This document shows positions 20,467 through 31,685 of a DNA stretch of 64,000 nucleotides, piece after piece. Both the position numbers and the translations under genes were made by a program. Position 1 is the first letter of the stretch. The number at the start of each line of letters is the position of its first letter. Source of the stretch: Rhizodiscina lignyota (Eukaryota; Ascomycota; Dothideomycetes; Aulographales; Rhizodiscinaceae); assembly GCA_010015805.1 (NCBI GenBank), contig ML978121.1, positions 3,224,001-3,288,000 on the forward strand, read 5' to 3'. The notes under the pieces are model-generated. The model was not told where the DNA came from and did not search any database. It saw nothing but the letters and a program-made list of their open reading frames with translations.

Positions 20467-22611
20467 ACCTGTGATACCCGCTCACAGGCCGCGCTCTCTA
20501 TGTCGAGAATCGCAATCGCATCGACAGCGATGTGTGCTGTCGTGCGCGGGACGTCGATGTATACAAGCCACCAGAAATTGGGTTCGTGCGGAGCGCAAAT
20601 GACTGACAGGGCGACCACTGGTGGGCAACGCTTTCAGATAGATTATTCGAAAATTGTTCGATGTCAAGGTTGTATCGAGACGCCCGGGTATGAAGGGGTT
20701 GTATTGGTTGGTCTCCAGGCAAATGAACGGATGGACCCTCGTCCACAAAAGCGTCGCAAGGGTAATTCGTTCGTATCGAGACCTTCGAGGCAGATTAAGG
20801 ATTACTTCTGAAATTTGAACGATGGCAAAACGTCAACAGCTGTCAATCGGAGGTGAGAGTGTGCAAGTGGAGTCGCAAGGAAACAAAAGCGCAAGAAGGG
20901 GAGACAGGTGCGATAATGGAGATGCTTCATCCCATGCCGACCTCCCTGCCTAGCATCAAGAACAAAGAAAGCGAAACAGGTAAAGCGTCGCACGGTGCAG
21001 TAGAGGCGTCTTTGGCATGCCTCTTTTGTGTTCGGCTCGTGCTCTTACATGGGATCAATTGGCTCGACGAATTCCCCCACAAACGTTTGTGACTCGCTAG
21101 CTGCATGGCAGAGCGGGCGGCCAGGGTGTGCGTCAGAAAAGAGCCGCTCTCAGACAGATCTCAGACAGCTCCTGTGAAACTTCGTGAGATCTGGCGACCG
21201 TTGTCCAGTGGTACTTGATATATTCCTGTTGCCTGCCGTCTCCGAGTAATTTCACCGTTCTCAGCGCTATATCGCAGCGACAAGCGCTGCGTGAAGGTTT
21301 CGGACCCTGAGGGCTCTATCTTCTGGACCGGCGCCAATCGTCGACAGCGTGCGAACAGACCTCCGAAATTGTCTGCCACCACCGCCCAAACTGTCGGAAC
21401 ATAGTCTCTGCGGCTATTATCAGGAGCTTGACCGCAAGTCTCTGCTACTGAATCGCAGCACAAGGGCCGAGAAATCAGAATCTTGCAAACTGTGTCTCTA
21501 ATTGATGGATTAGCAACTTCAGCTTTGGCCAAACTCGAGTTCAGACCTCAGACACAGAATGTCCCAGGCATCAAACTGACCGGAAACCGTTGGATTGCTT
21601 GTTTGCGATTGTTTCCCGTGCGAGACGTCTCCGAAGCAGTCTTCTTCATGCGTTCCGTCACCGCTTCACCTTGCCCTCGGAAGGTATCGGGAACCGGCCG
21701 TCAAGTTGGCGCCAGCGCTTTTGAAAGATATCGTCCGGTGGCAAATAGAAAGCGCGAAACATCAGAAGCAAACGGCTCCAGGGTTCCTAAATAATCCCGG
21801 CCTTTAGGAATCTTTCGCCATCCTAGTTCAGTTGAGTGATGCTCCGCTGTGCTGTGTGAGAGAATGATGAAGAGAAGCCAATGACGGACGACAAAACCTT
21901 GCTGCTAACTCAATTTCAAGGTATTTGAAAGACTAGATTTTACTTATATGGCAAATTTTAGATTGCTCAAATCAAACAACGTCCTCGTGGAATGTTCATT
22001 ACCGCATAGGCACCGTATATTCTTTGGCGCCCCTAAGAAAACCCTAACCCTAAGGATTGATAGATACAGACCCCATGTCACAGTCGCCAATGCTTCTACA
22101 GACAACAGTACGGCATGCCCCTTGTTCAGGGCTTGTTCATGATAAGCCGCATTCGATCAAGCTCACCTTTGGCGCGTCTTCAGACGCGTTCGAAATGCGC
22201 GTTTTCCGCTCTTATTCGTATTCATCCTTGCGGTCGATCCGGACGCTGGGGTCGACCTCCCCTCTCTAACTCACACACTTGTCCAAAATGGCATTCAAAA
22301 GTGCTCGTCCTTCCATTTAAGGCTAGTCGTTACCAAGTGACCTAGAAGTACAGTACAGGATACTACCGAATTCAGCGGTCTGGAGCTGGAGGGTCTCTCC
22401 CAAGGGGAGGGATCATCCGTGCATGCCACCGGCTATTCCAATGCATACTCCCTCGCATGATATCCTGACTCCACGGGTATGGAAGATGAGAGACTTCTAG
22501 TAGAGGCCGATGAATGTATCTCTCGCCTCGAACTTGGGATTCTTCACCGTTTGCGCTAGTGGTGATGCCGCTGCCTCTTGTTCAACTCTTCGAGATGATG
22601 TTCCTGCCCGT
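20467..22611. other. Long intergenic region (2.1 kb)
   Basis: It lies between the LIM gene start and the 3' end of the second P450 gene. Open frames here (for example 20500-20811 on plus and 21161-21532 on minus) lack ATG starts, signals or motifs. The stretch next to 20467 is the LIM promoter. A short telomere-like repeat lies at 22031-22053. Confidence 0.5.
22031..22053. repeat. Short interstitial telomere-like repeat
   Basis: ccctaag aaaa ccctaaccctaa: two perfect CCCTAA units in tandem at 22042-22053 and one nearby at 22031. This may be chance or a repair scar. Confidence 0.4.
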
Positions 22612-24224
22612 TCATCGAACAGCGACTTTGACCTCCAGACCAGTCTGATTGAGAACCCAAGCGTTCTTCACCACCCACTCTTTCGCCGGGTCCGCCAACT
22701 CCAGTCTGAACTTCAACAATATTGCAGCAACGAGCTTATGCAACTCCAGCATAGCAATGTTCTTCCCCAGGCAAGACCTCTTCCCCGCACCAAACTGCAA
22801 CAGGCTGTGATCCATCGTCCGCGACTCCTTCTCCTGCTCGCTCAGCCAGCGGGCCGGATTCCACTGGTCCGCATCGCTACCAAATACACGTGGATCGCGA
22901 TGAAAGACATATGGGTTGATTCCTATGATGGAACCTTTTGGAAGGTACGTGTTCTGCGGGTCCTGGAGGGTGAAGCCCTCAGGTGGGACTACGCGCTCGA
23001 GAGGCAGGGAGAGGGCGGGATTCATACGGAGGCCTTCTTTAATTGCGGCACAGAGGTAAGGGAGAGATTGGGTCTCGTGCCAAGAAGGACACGGAGTGGT
23101 GAGTTTGTTTTGCGCTTTGGCTTCATCGAGTTCGGATACGAGCTCGGAGAGACTTGAGGGGTTGCGCAGGAGGTGGTAGAAGACGGCACGCACGGTTGAT
23201 GCGATAGTGTCAGATCCAGCGTTAATATTCATCTGCTTGTGTTAGAGCCCCGCTCCACGTTAGCATCAGGAGAAAACGACTTACGAAGAGGAATGAAAGG
23301 ATTTGTCTATCTGTCATCGGCTCCTCGGTCTCCTTCCGTATTTGCAGGAAACGCGAGAGGAAGTCAGGGTGAGCATTGCTCTCCACTTTTCCTTGTTGTT
23401 GTTCGGCGAGGCGTTCAGAGAGTAGTTTTTGGCCAAACTGGATTATGGGCGATGCGACTGGTCTCGCAAGATACTTGATGTAAAGAGGATTCTTGCCGAG
23501 CCATTCATCAAGCCATGGTATTTGTCCAAGCACGCTAAAGTATGAGAAGTTGGAGCCAATGGAGCTGAGAATACCTTCGGCATCTTCACCTGTTTCGATG
23601 AATCCAAGGCGTTTCGAGAATGTAAGTTCTCCAATGACATCGAAGGCGTAGAACTGCAGATACTCGCCCAGATTGCATGTCGCTCCGGTTGCCGCAAACC
23701 GCTTCTCCAGCGTATCCAGAAACACGGAAGTAGTCGAATCCACTAACGGTTCGAATTCCACCAGCGTCGATAGAGAATATGCGTGGGCTACCAGCCGCTT
23801 AGTCTTTGAATGCTCAGATTCATCGGTCATTGCAACCAGTGAGGCTGCTCGTTTGCCGTTGACGATGTTTTGAAAGACGCGGTAAAAGTCGGACTTGATG
23901 AAGCCCTTGCCGATAGCATAGATCGATAGGTATCCCGGCCCAGAAACACTGATATTGTCTGGTCCTAGTCGAACGACGTCTCCATACTTTCTCTAAAATG
24001 TATTCATGAGTATGTTATCGGTATATGTATGGACAGGGATAGCTTACATGGAGGTCGAGTTGGACTTCGTGGGCGCGTCGGCCCCACACAAGCCATGCGC
24101 GATAGACATTACTGAACCGCGCAATAAATGGTCCAGGTACCGAGGTTGGGAGAAGGAAATAATTTCTGATTAGAATGATTATTGGGAAGAGCGGCAGAAG
24201 CCAGAGAAGAAGTTGGAGCAGCAT
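22612..24224 (-). CDS. Cytochrome P450, pisatin-demethylase-like
   Basis: Three exons, 24224-24048, 23992-23285 and 23232-22612, 501 aa; both introns are phase 0. The N-terminal anchor is MLLQLLLWLLPLFPIIILI, followed by PTSVPGPFIARFSN. Landmarks: KYGDVVRLGPDNIS, I-helix NAGSDTIAST, KEGLRMNP (ExxR), WNPARWL, and the haem loop FGAGKRSCLG. The block with GKGFIKSDFYRVF and NGKRAASL is of the type seen in pisatin demethylase and related fungal P450s, enzymes often used against plant phenolics or in secondary metabolism. The substrate cannot be told from sequence, and no biosynthetic partner gene lies beside it. Confidence 0.9.
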
Positions 24225-24618
24225 GGTTGACGTAACGGGTAAAGCGGACCTCGAGACGCGAGAAAGTACCACCTAAAAGTTCAATGTGGACTTCATGCCC
24301 GTCAAGACCATTTTAAATGAAAATTGAAAGGCTTTCCGGCTATGCGGAATGATCGGGGGCCACAATTTTCTCTCCTGAGATGGATGAATGATGAGCGTGG
24401 AGCTTTCTCAAATTCCATTTTCATTGTGTTATGGGCGAGAGTTGAAGTTAGTATGCGGAAACTTTCCGCGCGCAAAAAGACCACCAAGTGCCACAGAACT
24501 GTCCAGATGATGTCCGTCGGCCATAAACTTCCCGTCGCTCGCTTTTCGCTGGCCAAGTCCGAACTGCCGTTCTGCGTTGGAGATAGAAGAGAAATTGAAA
24601 AATTGTTAATATGTCGAT

Positions 24619-24641
24619 GCGGCCGCAGTCTCGGCGGCCGC
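24619..24641. repeat. GCGGCCGC hairpin
   Basis: The self-complementary octamer gcggccgc occurs at 24619-24626 and 24634-24641, separated by 7 nt, in otherwise AT-leaning sequence. It can fold into an 8-bp stem. Function unknown. Confidence 0.4.
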
Positions 24642-25579
24642 AATGCTCACATCAGGGACATTCGACGGCATTGGTAGGATCTCAGTTTGCCCAATTGGTT
24701 ACGTACCCTATCAATCAATCAACCAATCAATCAATAACTAAAAGTACGAAGGTCCATGCGCTATGCCGCATAAAATCTAAGTATTTCCATTGAAATTGGG
24801 TCACGTGACTTTATGTGGCTGTGCGCGGCTGAGCTGTGCGGCTTGTTGCGTGCGCAACCACTGAAATCTGTACGGTCGCAATCTGCGCGCTCCCTGCGCT
24901 CGCGCACCAGCCATAATGAATTCAATATCCTGTTCACGTCGCGTGTCTTATGACGAAGCATATCACGTGACCCCGACTACACGAAGCAACGCGCGTTGTA
25001 TCTAGGACTAGAAACCAGAGCGACCAGACATAGCCTTAGTTCCTTAAGCTACTTCTGAAACAGTAAGCTAGGATTATCCGAACTGGGCATCAGTTTGTGT
25101 CAGGAGGTGATTAGTGCGCCTTAGCGCTCTATCTAACTGTACACTTCTCCTGATGAGCTTCCCTCCTTCATCAACTCGTATTAATTATTCGTGCTCCGAC
25201 ATTTTGCAATACTCTGATCCGCACTTCTTCTACCTCGAAGGATTCAGCGACTAAAAGTTTATCGAATTCCCATCAAAAAGGGGGAGACATCCTATAAGAG
25301 AGCATTTCTAGAGCTCTTGAGAGCATTCTCGATTACTTGAATTATCATGTTGTTAGAGGTCCAAAACGTGCTTGTTGAACGTCGTATTCGTACCCAATTT
25401 CTCCTGTAAGCTGTATTAATCTAAAAATTTAAATAAGGGGCTTCGAAGGTTGACCTTACAAATTTTCTTGCGACAGCCATTAGAAAGAAGCACTCGAATT
25501 AGCCACAAAACGCGAAACTAGACATGGGAAGGATAACTGTAAGAGGAAGGGGGCAGTTTGCCTACCACTCTTTCTATAC

Positions 25580-25586
25580 TATATAA
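25580..25586 (+). promoter_or_regulatory. TATA box of the cysteine-rich protein gene
   Basis: tatataa lies about 80 bp upstream of the ATG at 25664, within tactatataaacac. Position and sequence fit a fungal TATA box. Confidence 0.5.
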
Positions 25587-25663
25587 ACACGAACAACTTC
25601 CCTTCGAGCATTCAATATCCAATCTGCTACTAGCTTAACTTATGCGACGTATCTACAACCATT

Positions 25664-26206
25664 ATGTTCGGCAAAGCAATCAAATTACTCCCTGCAGTGG
25701 TCTTTATTGGACATGCCACTGCGCAGGTCACCGTTACTTTAATCGACAACCAAAATAACGCTTTACCCGTTTCAGTGAATACTGATGGCTCCAAGGACTC
25801 TTGTTGTAAGGACCCATCTCTATAGTTCTCGAGTTTGGTAAACGCTAACACGCATTGTTAGTCTCCCTTACTGGAGGTGGAGATATGATTCAATCGTTTA
25901 ATGATAATGTCCAAGAAATGCAGATCCCACTTGGGGTTCAATGTGTTGTTTGGCAGTATGTTCATGCTACATTTGAAGCCAGATTCGCTGGAAGTTTGCT
26001 AATGTTCAAAAAGGAATGGAGGTTGCCATGGAGGACATAGCAACCGTATCCAAGGCAATCAACCGCTTGTGGACGTGTGTGCAGGAGCTTTTCCAAATCA
26101 ACCCGATGGCAATATACATTTCGAAAGATGCACTTCGTCGTTTAAGTGCTGCCCTCAAAACGACGGGTGGTGCGCTGGCGGCATTCCGGATTGTAGAGGC
26201 TTTTAA
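25664..26206 (+). CDS. Secreted cysteine-rich protein, three exons, candidate effector
   Basis: Exons 25664-25805, 25862-25955 and 26014-26206 encode 142 aa. No single reading frame shows it; only the spliced frame does. Intron 1 is gtaagg, cgctaac, ttgttag; intron 2 is gtatgt, tgctaat, aaaaag; both keep phase. The signal peptide is MFGKAIKLLPAVVFIGHATA. The mature protein has nine cysteines: DSC, VQC, GGC, DVC, RC, KCC, WC and PDC, with the cluster CTSSFKCCPQNDGWC near the C-terminus, which ends GGIPDCRGF. A TATA box lies upstream. No family recognised. The profile fits a secreted, disulphide-rich fungal protein; effector or antimicrobial function is inference. Confidence 0.65.
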
Positions 26207-27042
26207 AGAGGTTTCACAAGCCACAAATTAGGTAGATGTGACCGCAGAATCTCGCAAGGAAGCAGGAAGGTGCTGTGACAATATCAGACTCGTTGACAAG
26301 GCTATATGTTACGACAACACGATCTATGCGGCCGCTGTATCGCTCGAAAAGGAAGAATAGTCGAAGGAGGGAGTAAAGGAAGGATTGTATATACCACACT
26401 CATTACTAGATAGATAGGACTTTCATAACTAATTTCATAGCTAACTTCGTTAGCTTAGCAGCCGATATATTTGAGCTATTGCCTACGAGACGTGCCTGCC
26501 TTCTCCAGGACTGGCAATACATATCAGTGTTTACCCGCGCCAGATTAACCCTAACTTGGATCGATTCTACTTGTGGATCGGTTCATAACAAATAATAGCA
26601 GATCATGTTCGTAGAAAGGTCTGCGTCGTCTCGGCGACCATTATAAAGACTAGCTGTTATATGTATAATCCCGTGTTGTGTTCTTATTTACACTAATTGT
26701 TTCAATTCGAACGTAGCCTTGCATTTTGCAAAGCCGGGTCGACGGTGTCTAGAACCGGGAAAGTGACTCGCATCTCTATTTCGCTCATTACTTGTCCGGT
26801 CTCATTCCACATATTCTTTCCACTAATAAAATTCCAAAGTGAAAGAATACATCTCGATGAGTCGCTATGATACATGAAACAATGACAATGTGCCGGAAAG
26901 GGGGGTATCAAAGCGATAGCAATCGTCAGTCCTTTCCAATGAATGCTGCGCTCCCCAAAAACGCCGAAGCCGATACCATAAACAGACCATGGTGCACCAG
27001 TCGGCAAGCTCGTAAACATCGCATAAGATCAACATCAAAGAT
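26207..27042. other. Tail-to-tail spacer
   Basis: About 840 bp between the cysteine-rich gene and the 3' end of the kinase gene. No supported gene. Confidence 0.5.
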
Positions 27043-29109
27043 TCACGTCCAAGGACAATTAACTTCCTCAAATAGCTCCCTGCATCCCTCTAACCACTTA
27101 GACTCAAGAACGTCAGAGATGGTCAGCCTTAGCCCAGCATCCATTTCCAGACAACCCATAACCATCTCCACAATATCCTGTGAGGCCTCCTGGACTGCGG
27201 GTGCGTCGCGGAGCAAGTCGATGTTGTATTCGCCTTTGGAAATGGCCATAACGACTCTCGGTTCGAACGAGTGAGAGAATGGTAGTTCGCCGGTGAGAAG
27301 CGCGTAAGACACCACACCGAAGGCCCAAACGTCTACCGCGGTAGAATAGAGCTGGCCACCTTCATTGATCATCTCCGGTGCAGCGTAATTCAAGCTGCCC
27401 GCGAGGGTAGTGCTCATTACGGAATTGCTCATAGCACTATCGGCATGATCAAGAGGGTCCGGAGATGATCGTCCTTCTTTAGAAGCCCAGTCCGCCATTC
27501 CGAAGTCGCATAAGAGAATATTGCCGCCTTCTGTTGCCGCGTCTGGACGGGACATGTCCAGTAGACAATTTTCGAGCTTGACATCGCGATGGACGACATG
27601 AAGATCCTCGTGCAAATACCGCAAGGCAGAGGCTAGCTGATAGATGTATCGCTTCGCGAGATGCAAGGGAAGGCCAGCTTTTGGGCGAGCGTCAGACTCT
27701 GTACTGTTGCGCTCAGTTGATTTTGCCTGGATCTCTGGCGACGAGGTCAATGATGCTGTGTTCATTCGTGCACGTCGTCGATTTGCTCTGACGAGGTCAA
27801 ACAGTGTCCCTCCAACATTTAGCTGCGTGATACAAAATGTTGCAAATGGAGTGTCGTACACTGCAAGTAACGGCAGTATGTAAGGGTGCTTCAGGTATCG
27901 CCAGATCTCCACTTCGCGCTCAAAGTCGGACTGCAGCTTCTCATTCTCTAGCTCACTCTTCCCATCTATGTTCTTTCGCACTATTTTCACGGCTCGAATG
28001 ACCTTTACATTGTCTTCAAACGTGTGGACCTCCTTGACGACGCTGAAACCGCCCCGGCCGACCTCTTTTCCAATGATATATTGGCTGTGATCCCCAATCT
28101 CCATGCCTTCCGCGTCAGGCTCCTGTGGAGCTGGAGGCCCGGAATCTTCCGTCGCATGTGTTCGACCCCACTGCGAAAGAAATGCGCTAGCTGGAGATAC
28201 AGACGTCATGCTGGATTGTCTGGAGGGGCGACGGCTAGCCTTGCGCAGACTTCCGGTCGACCGTTCCGTACGATAGCTCCGAGTGCGTTGCGAGGCCGAT
28301 CTGTTCGGCCACGATTCGATTGCGTTCTCTTGTGGTGATGTGGTAAAGTCTATAGGATGCGTAGCGCCGACCGGTGACATGAAATATTCGTTGACGGGCT
28401 CAAGTGGCGTCCGCGCTTCGTCTACGCTGGGCGTCGTGGTTGCGGACGTTAATGAAAGTACCTTTTCTTGGTCGAGGAAGTCCGAGTCGTTTGACAGGCC
28501 ATTATCGGGTGTCCGAAGCAGTATATTGCGTACTTCATTGCTCCTTGGGGCTGGCTTATGCGCGCGTTGCTCCAGTTGGTCGCCCATCATCGAAAGCTGT
28601 GCGAATGGCTCCGGTGATTGTCTGATTCGAATACGTTGTCTCATGTAGAGGTCTTGATCAGGCCCGGGTGGAGAACTCGAACGATCGCGTGCAGGAGGTG
28701 TTGGTGTTGACTCGCTGTTGTCTGCCGCTGCAAGCGGCAAACAGAGGCCAGTATCGCTCTTGACATGGGGGTGGAAACTAATGGAGCTTCCACGTGGTCG
28801 GATTGGTCTATCATCCGCTAGGAAAGACGTCGAGCCACGTTGGGCTAAAGATGCCTCTGGGGAGATGAAGACGGCGTCATCGAAATTCGAATCATTCAGG
28901 GCGTTTGATGGGGTCGACCTTCTGGAAGCAGCGCCTGATGGTATGTTGATGGGGGGTGTCCCATCACGGACAGGTCCGCCAGCATCTTCTTGTTCGGCAT
29001 CCCTGACCTCTTCTGCGAGTTGCGCTGTCAGAGGAGAAGGCGGATTTCGATGTGAGGGCTTTGTATCGAGTTTGAGCTTAGCAAAGAGGGCCTCCTGTGG
29101 AGGTGCCAT
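27043..29109 (-). CDS. Ser/Thr protein kinase with long disordered N-terminus
   Basis: Single exon, 688 aa. Residues 1-340 are Ser/Pro-rich and probably disordered. The kinase domain fills the rest: glycine loop GRGGFSVVKEV, Lys in RAVKIVRK, catalytic loop HRDVKLEN, DFGMAD, and YAAPEM before the conserved Asp in AVDVWAFGV. All catalytic residues are present, so it should be active. An insertion rich in Ser/Thr follows the hinge (around RRARMNTASLTS) and another follows DFG. The overall form fits the fungal CAMK-like or nutrient-control kinases, but I cannot assign the exact orthologue. The C-terminus stops soon after the domain (LFEEVNCPWT). Confidence 0.88.
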   Translation of the reverse strand: MAPPQEALFAKLKLDTKPSHRNPPSPLTAQLAEEVRDAEQEDAGGPVRDGTPPINIPSGAASRRSTPSNALNDSNFDDAVFISPEASLAQRGSTSFLADDRPIRPRGSSISFHPHVKSDTGLCLPLAAADNSESTPTPPARDRSSSPPGPDQDLYMRQRIRIRQSPEPFAQLSMMGDQLEQRAHKPAPRSNEVRNILLRTPDNGLSNDSDFLDQEKVLSLTSATTTPSVDEARTPLEPVNEYFMSPVGATHPIDFTTSPQENAIESWPNRSASQRTRSYRTERSTGSLRKASRRPSRQSSMTSVSPASAFLSQWGRTHATEDSGPPAPQEPDAEGMEIGDHSQYIIGKEVGRGGFSVVKEVHTFEDNVKVIRAVKIVRKNIDGKSELENEKLQSDFEREVEIWRYLKHPYILPLLAVYDTPFATFCITQLNVGGTLFDLVRANRRRARMNTASLTSSPEIQAKSTERNSTESDARPKAGLPLHLAKRYIYQLASALRYLHEDLHVVHRDVKLENCLLDMSRPDAATEGGNILLCDFGMADWASKEGRSSPDPLDHADSAMSNSVMSTTLAGSLNYAAPEMINEGGQLYSTAVDVWAFGVVSYALLTGELPFSHSFEPRVVMAISKGEYNIDLLRDAPAVQEASQDIVEMVMGCLEMDAGLRLTISDVLESKWLEGCRELFEEVNCPWT

Positions 29110-30180
29110 TCAACCGCCTTCGATTAGGATAAGATGAGGGCAGAGGATAGCTTGACGTGTGTGCGCTGGTTCGGGCGCGTGTATAAGAATGGTCAGAGGC
29201 GCGTGAGCTTAAAATTTGCGGGACGCGGCCGGATGATGTAGAGCCCTCACCGGGCACCGCCAGGTAGGCGAGTGCCGGCAGACGATACGATCGCCGCGAC
29301 GACTGGATTGGATACGTCTCAGTTGAGATGTTTTTGAATCTGTTGATTGGCGCTGGAGTTGTCGTCGACGTGCGGAGTAGATGCAACGGTTTGTGCTGGT
29401 GGAGTTTGGGGAAGTGAGGTTGCACGCCCCGCCGAGCCTCAAGGAAAATGCTGCTGCCGCGCTGTGGGATATTATGACGACAGGGAACTTTGAAAAATTG
29501 AACCCCACGGCCCCGTGCTTTAGACCCTCCCCGCACTGGTCGCTTTACATCTTCAACACCGAAGTTCCCGATAATTCGAGGAGTCAGGATTTTCGTCTAA
29601 GAGCAATGTGCTAAGAGTGTTACCCTGAATTAGATATGCAGTTAGAGAAATGTACTTGTTCTCAGGAAGATGATGGAGATTATTGCCTGTCCTATCGCAG
29701 TGTTCGCTGTTCGTTATCACCAACGTCCGCCAATAGTACTTATCAGGTCATGTGCGTATAAATAAGTAGACTAGAGCCAGAAGGCAATCGATCGTATTAC
29801 TACCCGGAATAGGTATAGACTTAATACTGAACAGTTCTTGGCAATTTTGGCAACATACGTACTATGCGGTTTACGGCTAGCTCAATATAGTCAGCCGCGT
29901 TGATGGCAGGCACGCTAGTGATGTTTAAATACACGTCCTCCTTGCACTCCCTCCTTAACAACACCCCCCAGACAATTTCACAGAGCGACGTCGTGCTTTT
30001 AGAGCAGTAAATACTTCAATTGATGGTGAAATTATTGTCGTGAGCCTCACTACTTTGTTCCTTGAATTCCAGTTACAGCAGCTGAGCGAAACAGGATTTT
30101 GCAACACGTTATTGCGTCCAGCGTTCAGTTGAATCTCGGCCAAGGACCGGTTCCCGCTGGTTATTGAGAATCAATCACAA
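29110..30180. other. Divergent promoter region (1.07 kb)
   Basis: Between the starts of the kinase (minus) and the F-box-like gene (plus). Two purine/pyrimidine-biased frames on the minus strand near 29.1-29.5 kb have no recognised motif and are probably 5' leader. Confidence 0.5.
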
Positions 30181-31278
30181 ATGGCCGACTCAAAGAAGAG
30201 GAATAAGAAGACGAAGATAAAGGAGAGAGAGGCAAATGAGAGTCCACATATGCTCGCTTCTCTCGCAAGCCCGTGCAAGTTTTTGCAACTTCCGCGCGAA
30301 TTGCGCGACATGATCTACACCTGCCTTTTCACCTCAACTCGGCTGGCTTTTGGCAAGAGATATATCAGGCGTATGGGCATAGTGGAACCAGTCACCGTTA
30401 AGCCTGCTCCGAACGCCTTGGCCATACTTCGTACTTGTCGTCAGATCAATGAGGAAGCTGGATCCGTTTGGCTCGGACAAGTTCTATTCAGCTTCGAAAA
30501 TATTGATGCACTGCTTGACAAGTTCTGGCCTTTGCCTCCGACTACGCTTACAAAGATCCGACATGTTCGTACACATGGCGACACCCTGTTCATAATGCTA
30601 CCCGGCGATGATGAAGAAGTTCCTTACCGTGCCGCTTCCGTACTCAAGCTGCTACCATCGCTAAACCTTCACACGCTCACTGTCCTTGGCTCTCTGGGCG
30701 GCCAAGACGGGTATAAAACCCTTGATGGATTCATAAAGCATGGAACGGGATGGAAAGAACTCTATTTCGTCGTGCGGAACTCCGCATTGCTCGGTTTTGC
30801 GAAGAAGCATGTGAATATAGAGGGATGGCCCTGGCATAAGCCCCAGCCAATAACTTGGAATGAAATATTGCTACAGCGCGATGGCGCCAACTCTGGCGCA
30901 AACATCGTCAGCTACCGTTCCACTCGATCTAATTCTCCCGGTTCGGTCATGGATCCGCTCACACGTCAAATCTTCGAGCAAACTGTATCGACTCCAAAAG
31001 ATCTAGAGACCTTTGAGGTCGCAGCAGACGACAATTTATTGACGGCGCAGGAGGGGATGAAGGAAGTACTGTTCATTGCGAAACGTGGCCGTTCTGTAGA
31101 TACCATGGACCGAGACGAGTCTCTGTACGGGTGGCAAGATCTGCGTGGATGGAGCATGACTTGGCCTGAGATTAAGCACAAGTGCATCGACTATCTCTAC
31201 GATTTATCAGAAGACGATGAGGTTATGGTCGACTCTTACAGCAACATCCATGAATACGTCTGGCCCGACCTCCATTAG
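30181..31278 (+). CDS. F-box/2EXR-like hypothetical protein
   Basis: Single exon, 365 aa from a good ATG. After a Lys-rich start (KKRNKKTKIKERE) comes FLQLPRELRDMIYTCLF, the short helix pattern found at the start of fungal F-box-like and 2EXR proteins, then a typical ILRTCRQINEEAGSV. The rest has mixed alpha/beta composition with no known domain; there is no signal peptide or membrane segment. Such proteins are numerous in Dothideomycetes and most lack a known function. If the F-box part is real it would bind Skp1, but the match is short. Confidence 0.65.
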   Translation: MADSKKRNKKTKIKEREANESPHMLASLASPCKFLQLPRELRDMIYTCLFTSTRLAFGKRYIRRMGIVEPVTVKPAPNALAILRTCRQINEEAGSVWLGQVLFSFENIDALLDKFWPLPPTTLTKIRHVRTHGDTLFIMLPGDDEEVPYRAASVLKLLPSLNLHTLTVLGSLGGQDGYKTLDGFIKHGTGWKELYFVVRNSALLGFAKKHVNIEGWPWHKPQPITWNEILLQRDGANSGANIVSYRSTRSNSPGSVMDPLTRQIFEQTVSTPKDLETFEVAADDNLLTAQEGMKEVLFIAKRGRSVDTMDRDESLYGWQDLRGWSMTWPEIKHKCIDYLYDLSEDDEVMVDSYSNIHEYVWPDLH

Positions 31279-31685
31279 TAAAGGGCAGCCCGATGTTACG
31301 AGGCTTGCCAGAGAAAAGCGAAGAAGTTTAGAGAATATCCGATAATAGAAAGCCATACAATTCACCATCAACTCTTTCGCCATCTTTCCTGCTTCTCCTC
31401 TTCTTATCCGCACTTCGTACTTTCTCCATTGTCGCAGTACCGGGCACCGTGTTCTACCGCAGCTCTCGCAAGGATTCCTCTTTGCGTTAGACATCACGTG
31501 CAAGGTTCGAGTAAAGTTATAAAATAAAGGAACTTTCTAGTTTATGTAACGTCCTTGAAGTTCTAGATATGAGTTTATATTCCTCTTGGAACGCCCTTAT
31601 GTACCCTCCTCTCATTTGAATTTCCAAATTCTCAGGCGAAGCACTCATTCCGCTTTTGACAGTGGAAGCGCAGAGCACCACAACA
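31279..31685. other. Intergenic spacer
   Basis: About 400 bp between two plus-strand genes. Promoter of the SDR expected. Nothing else recognised. Confidence 0.5.

Larger units (their letters stand above)
24225..25663. other. Long intergenic region (1.4 kb)
   Basis: No gene supported. It holds a GC-rich hairpin at 24619-24641, a run of five (a)atc(a)a units around 24711-24735, and the TATA-type promoter of the next gene. Confidence 0.5.

Noticed and set aside
20500-20811. Plus-strand ATG frame of 103 codons
   Set aside because: Directly upstream of the LIM gene on the other strand; no motif, and no fitting introns.
21161-21532. Minus-strand frame of 123 codons
   Set aside because: Starts with TTG, not ATG, and has no recognisable feature.
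22510-23157. 215-codon plus-strand frame
   Set aside because: It lies opposite exon 3 of the second P450, whose haem and ExxR motifs are unambiguous. The frame has no motif of its own.
24302-24677. Overlapping frames on both strands
   Set aside because: Neither has a motif. The region is intergenic and the open frames come from base composition.
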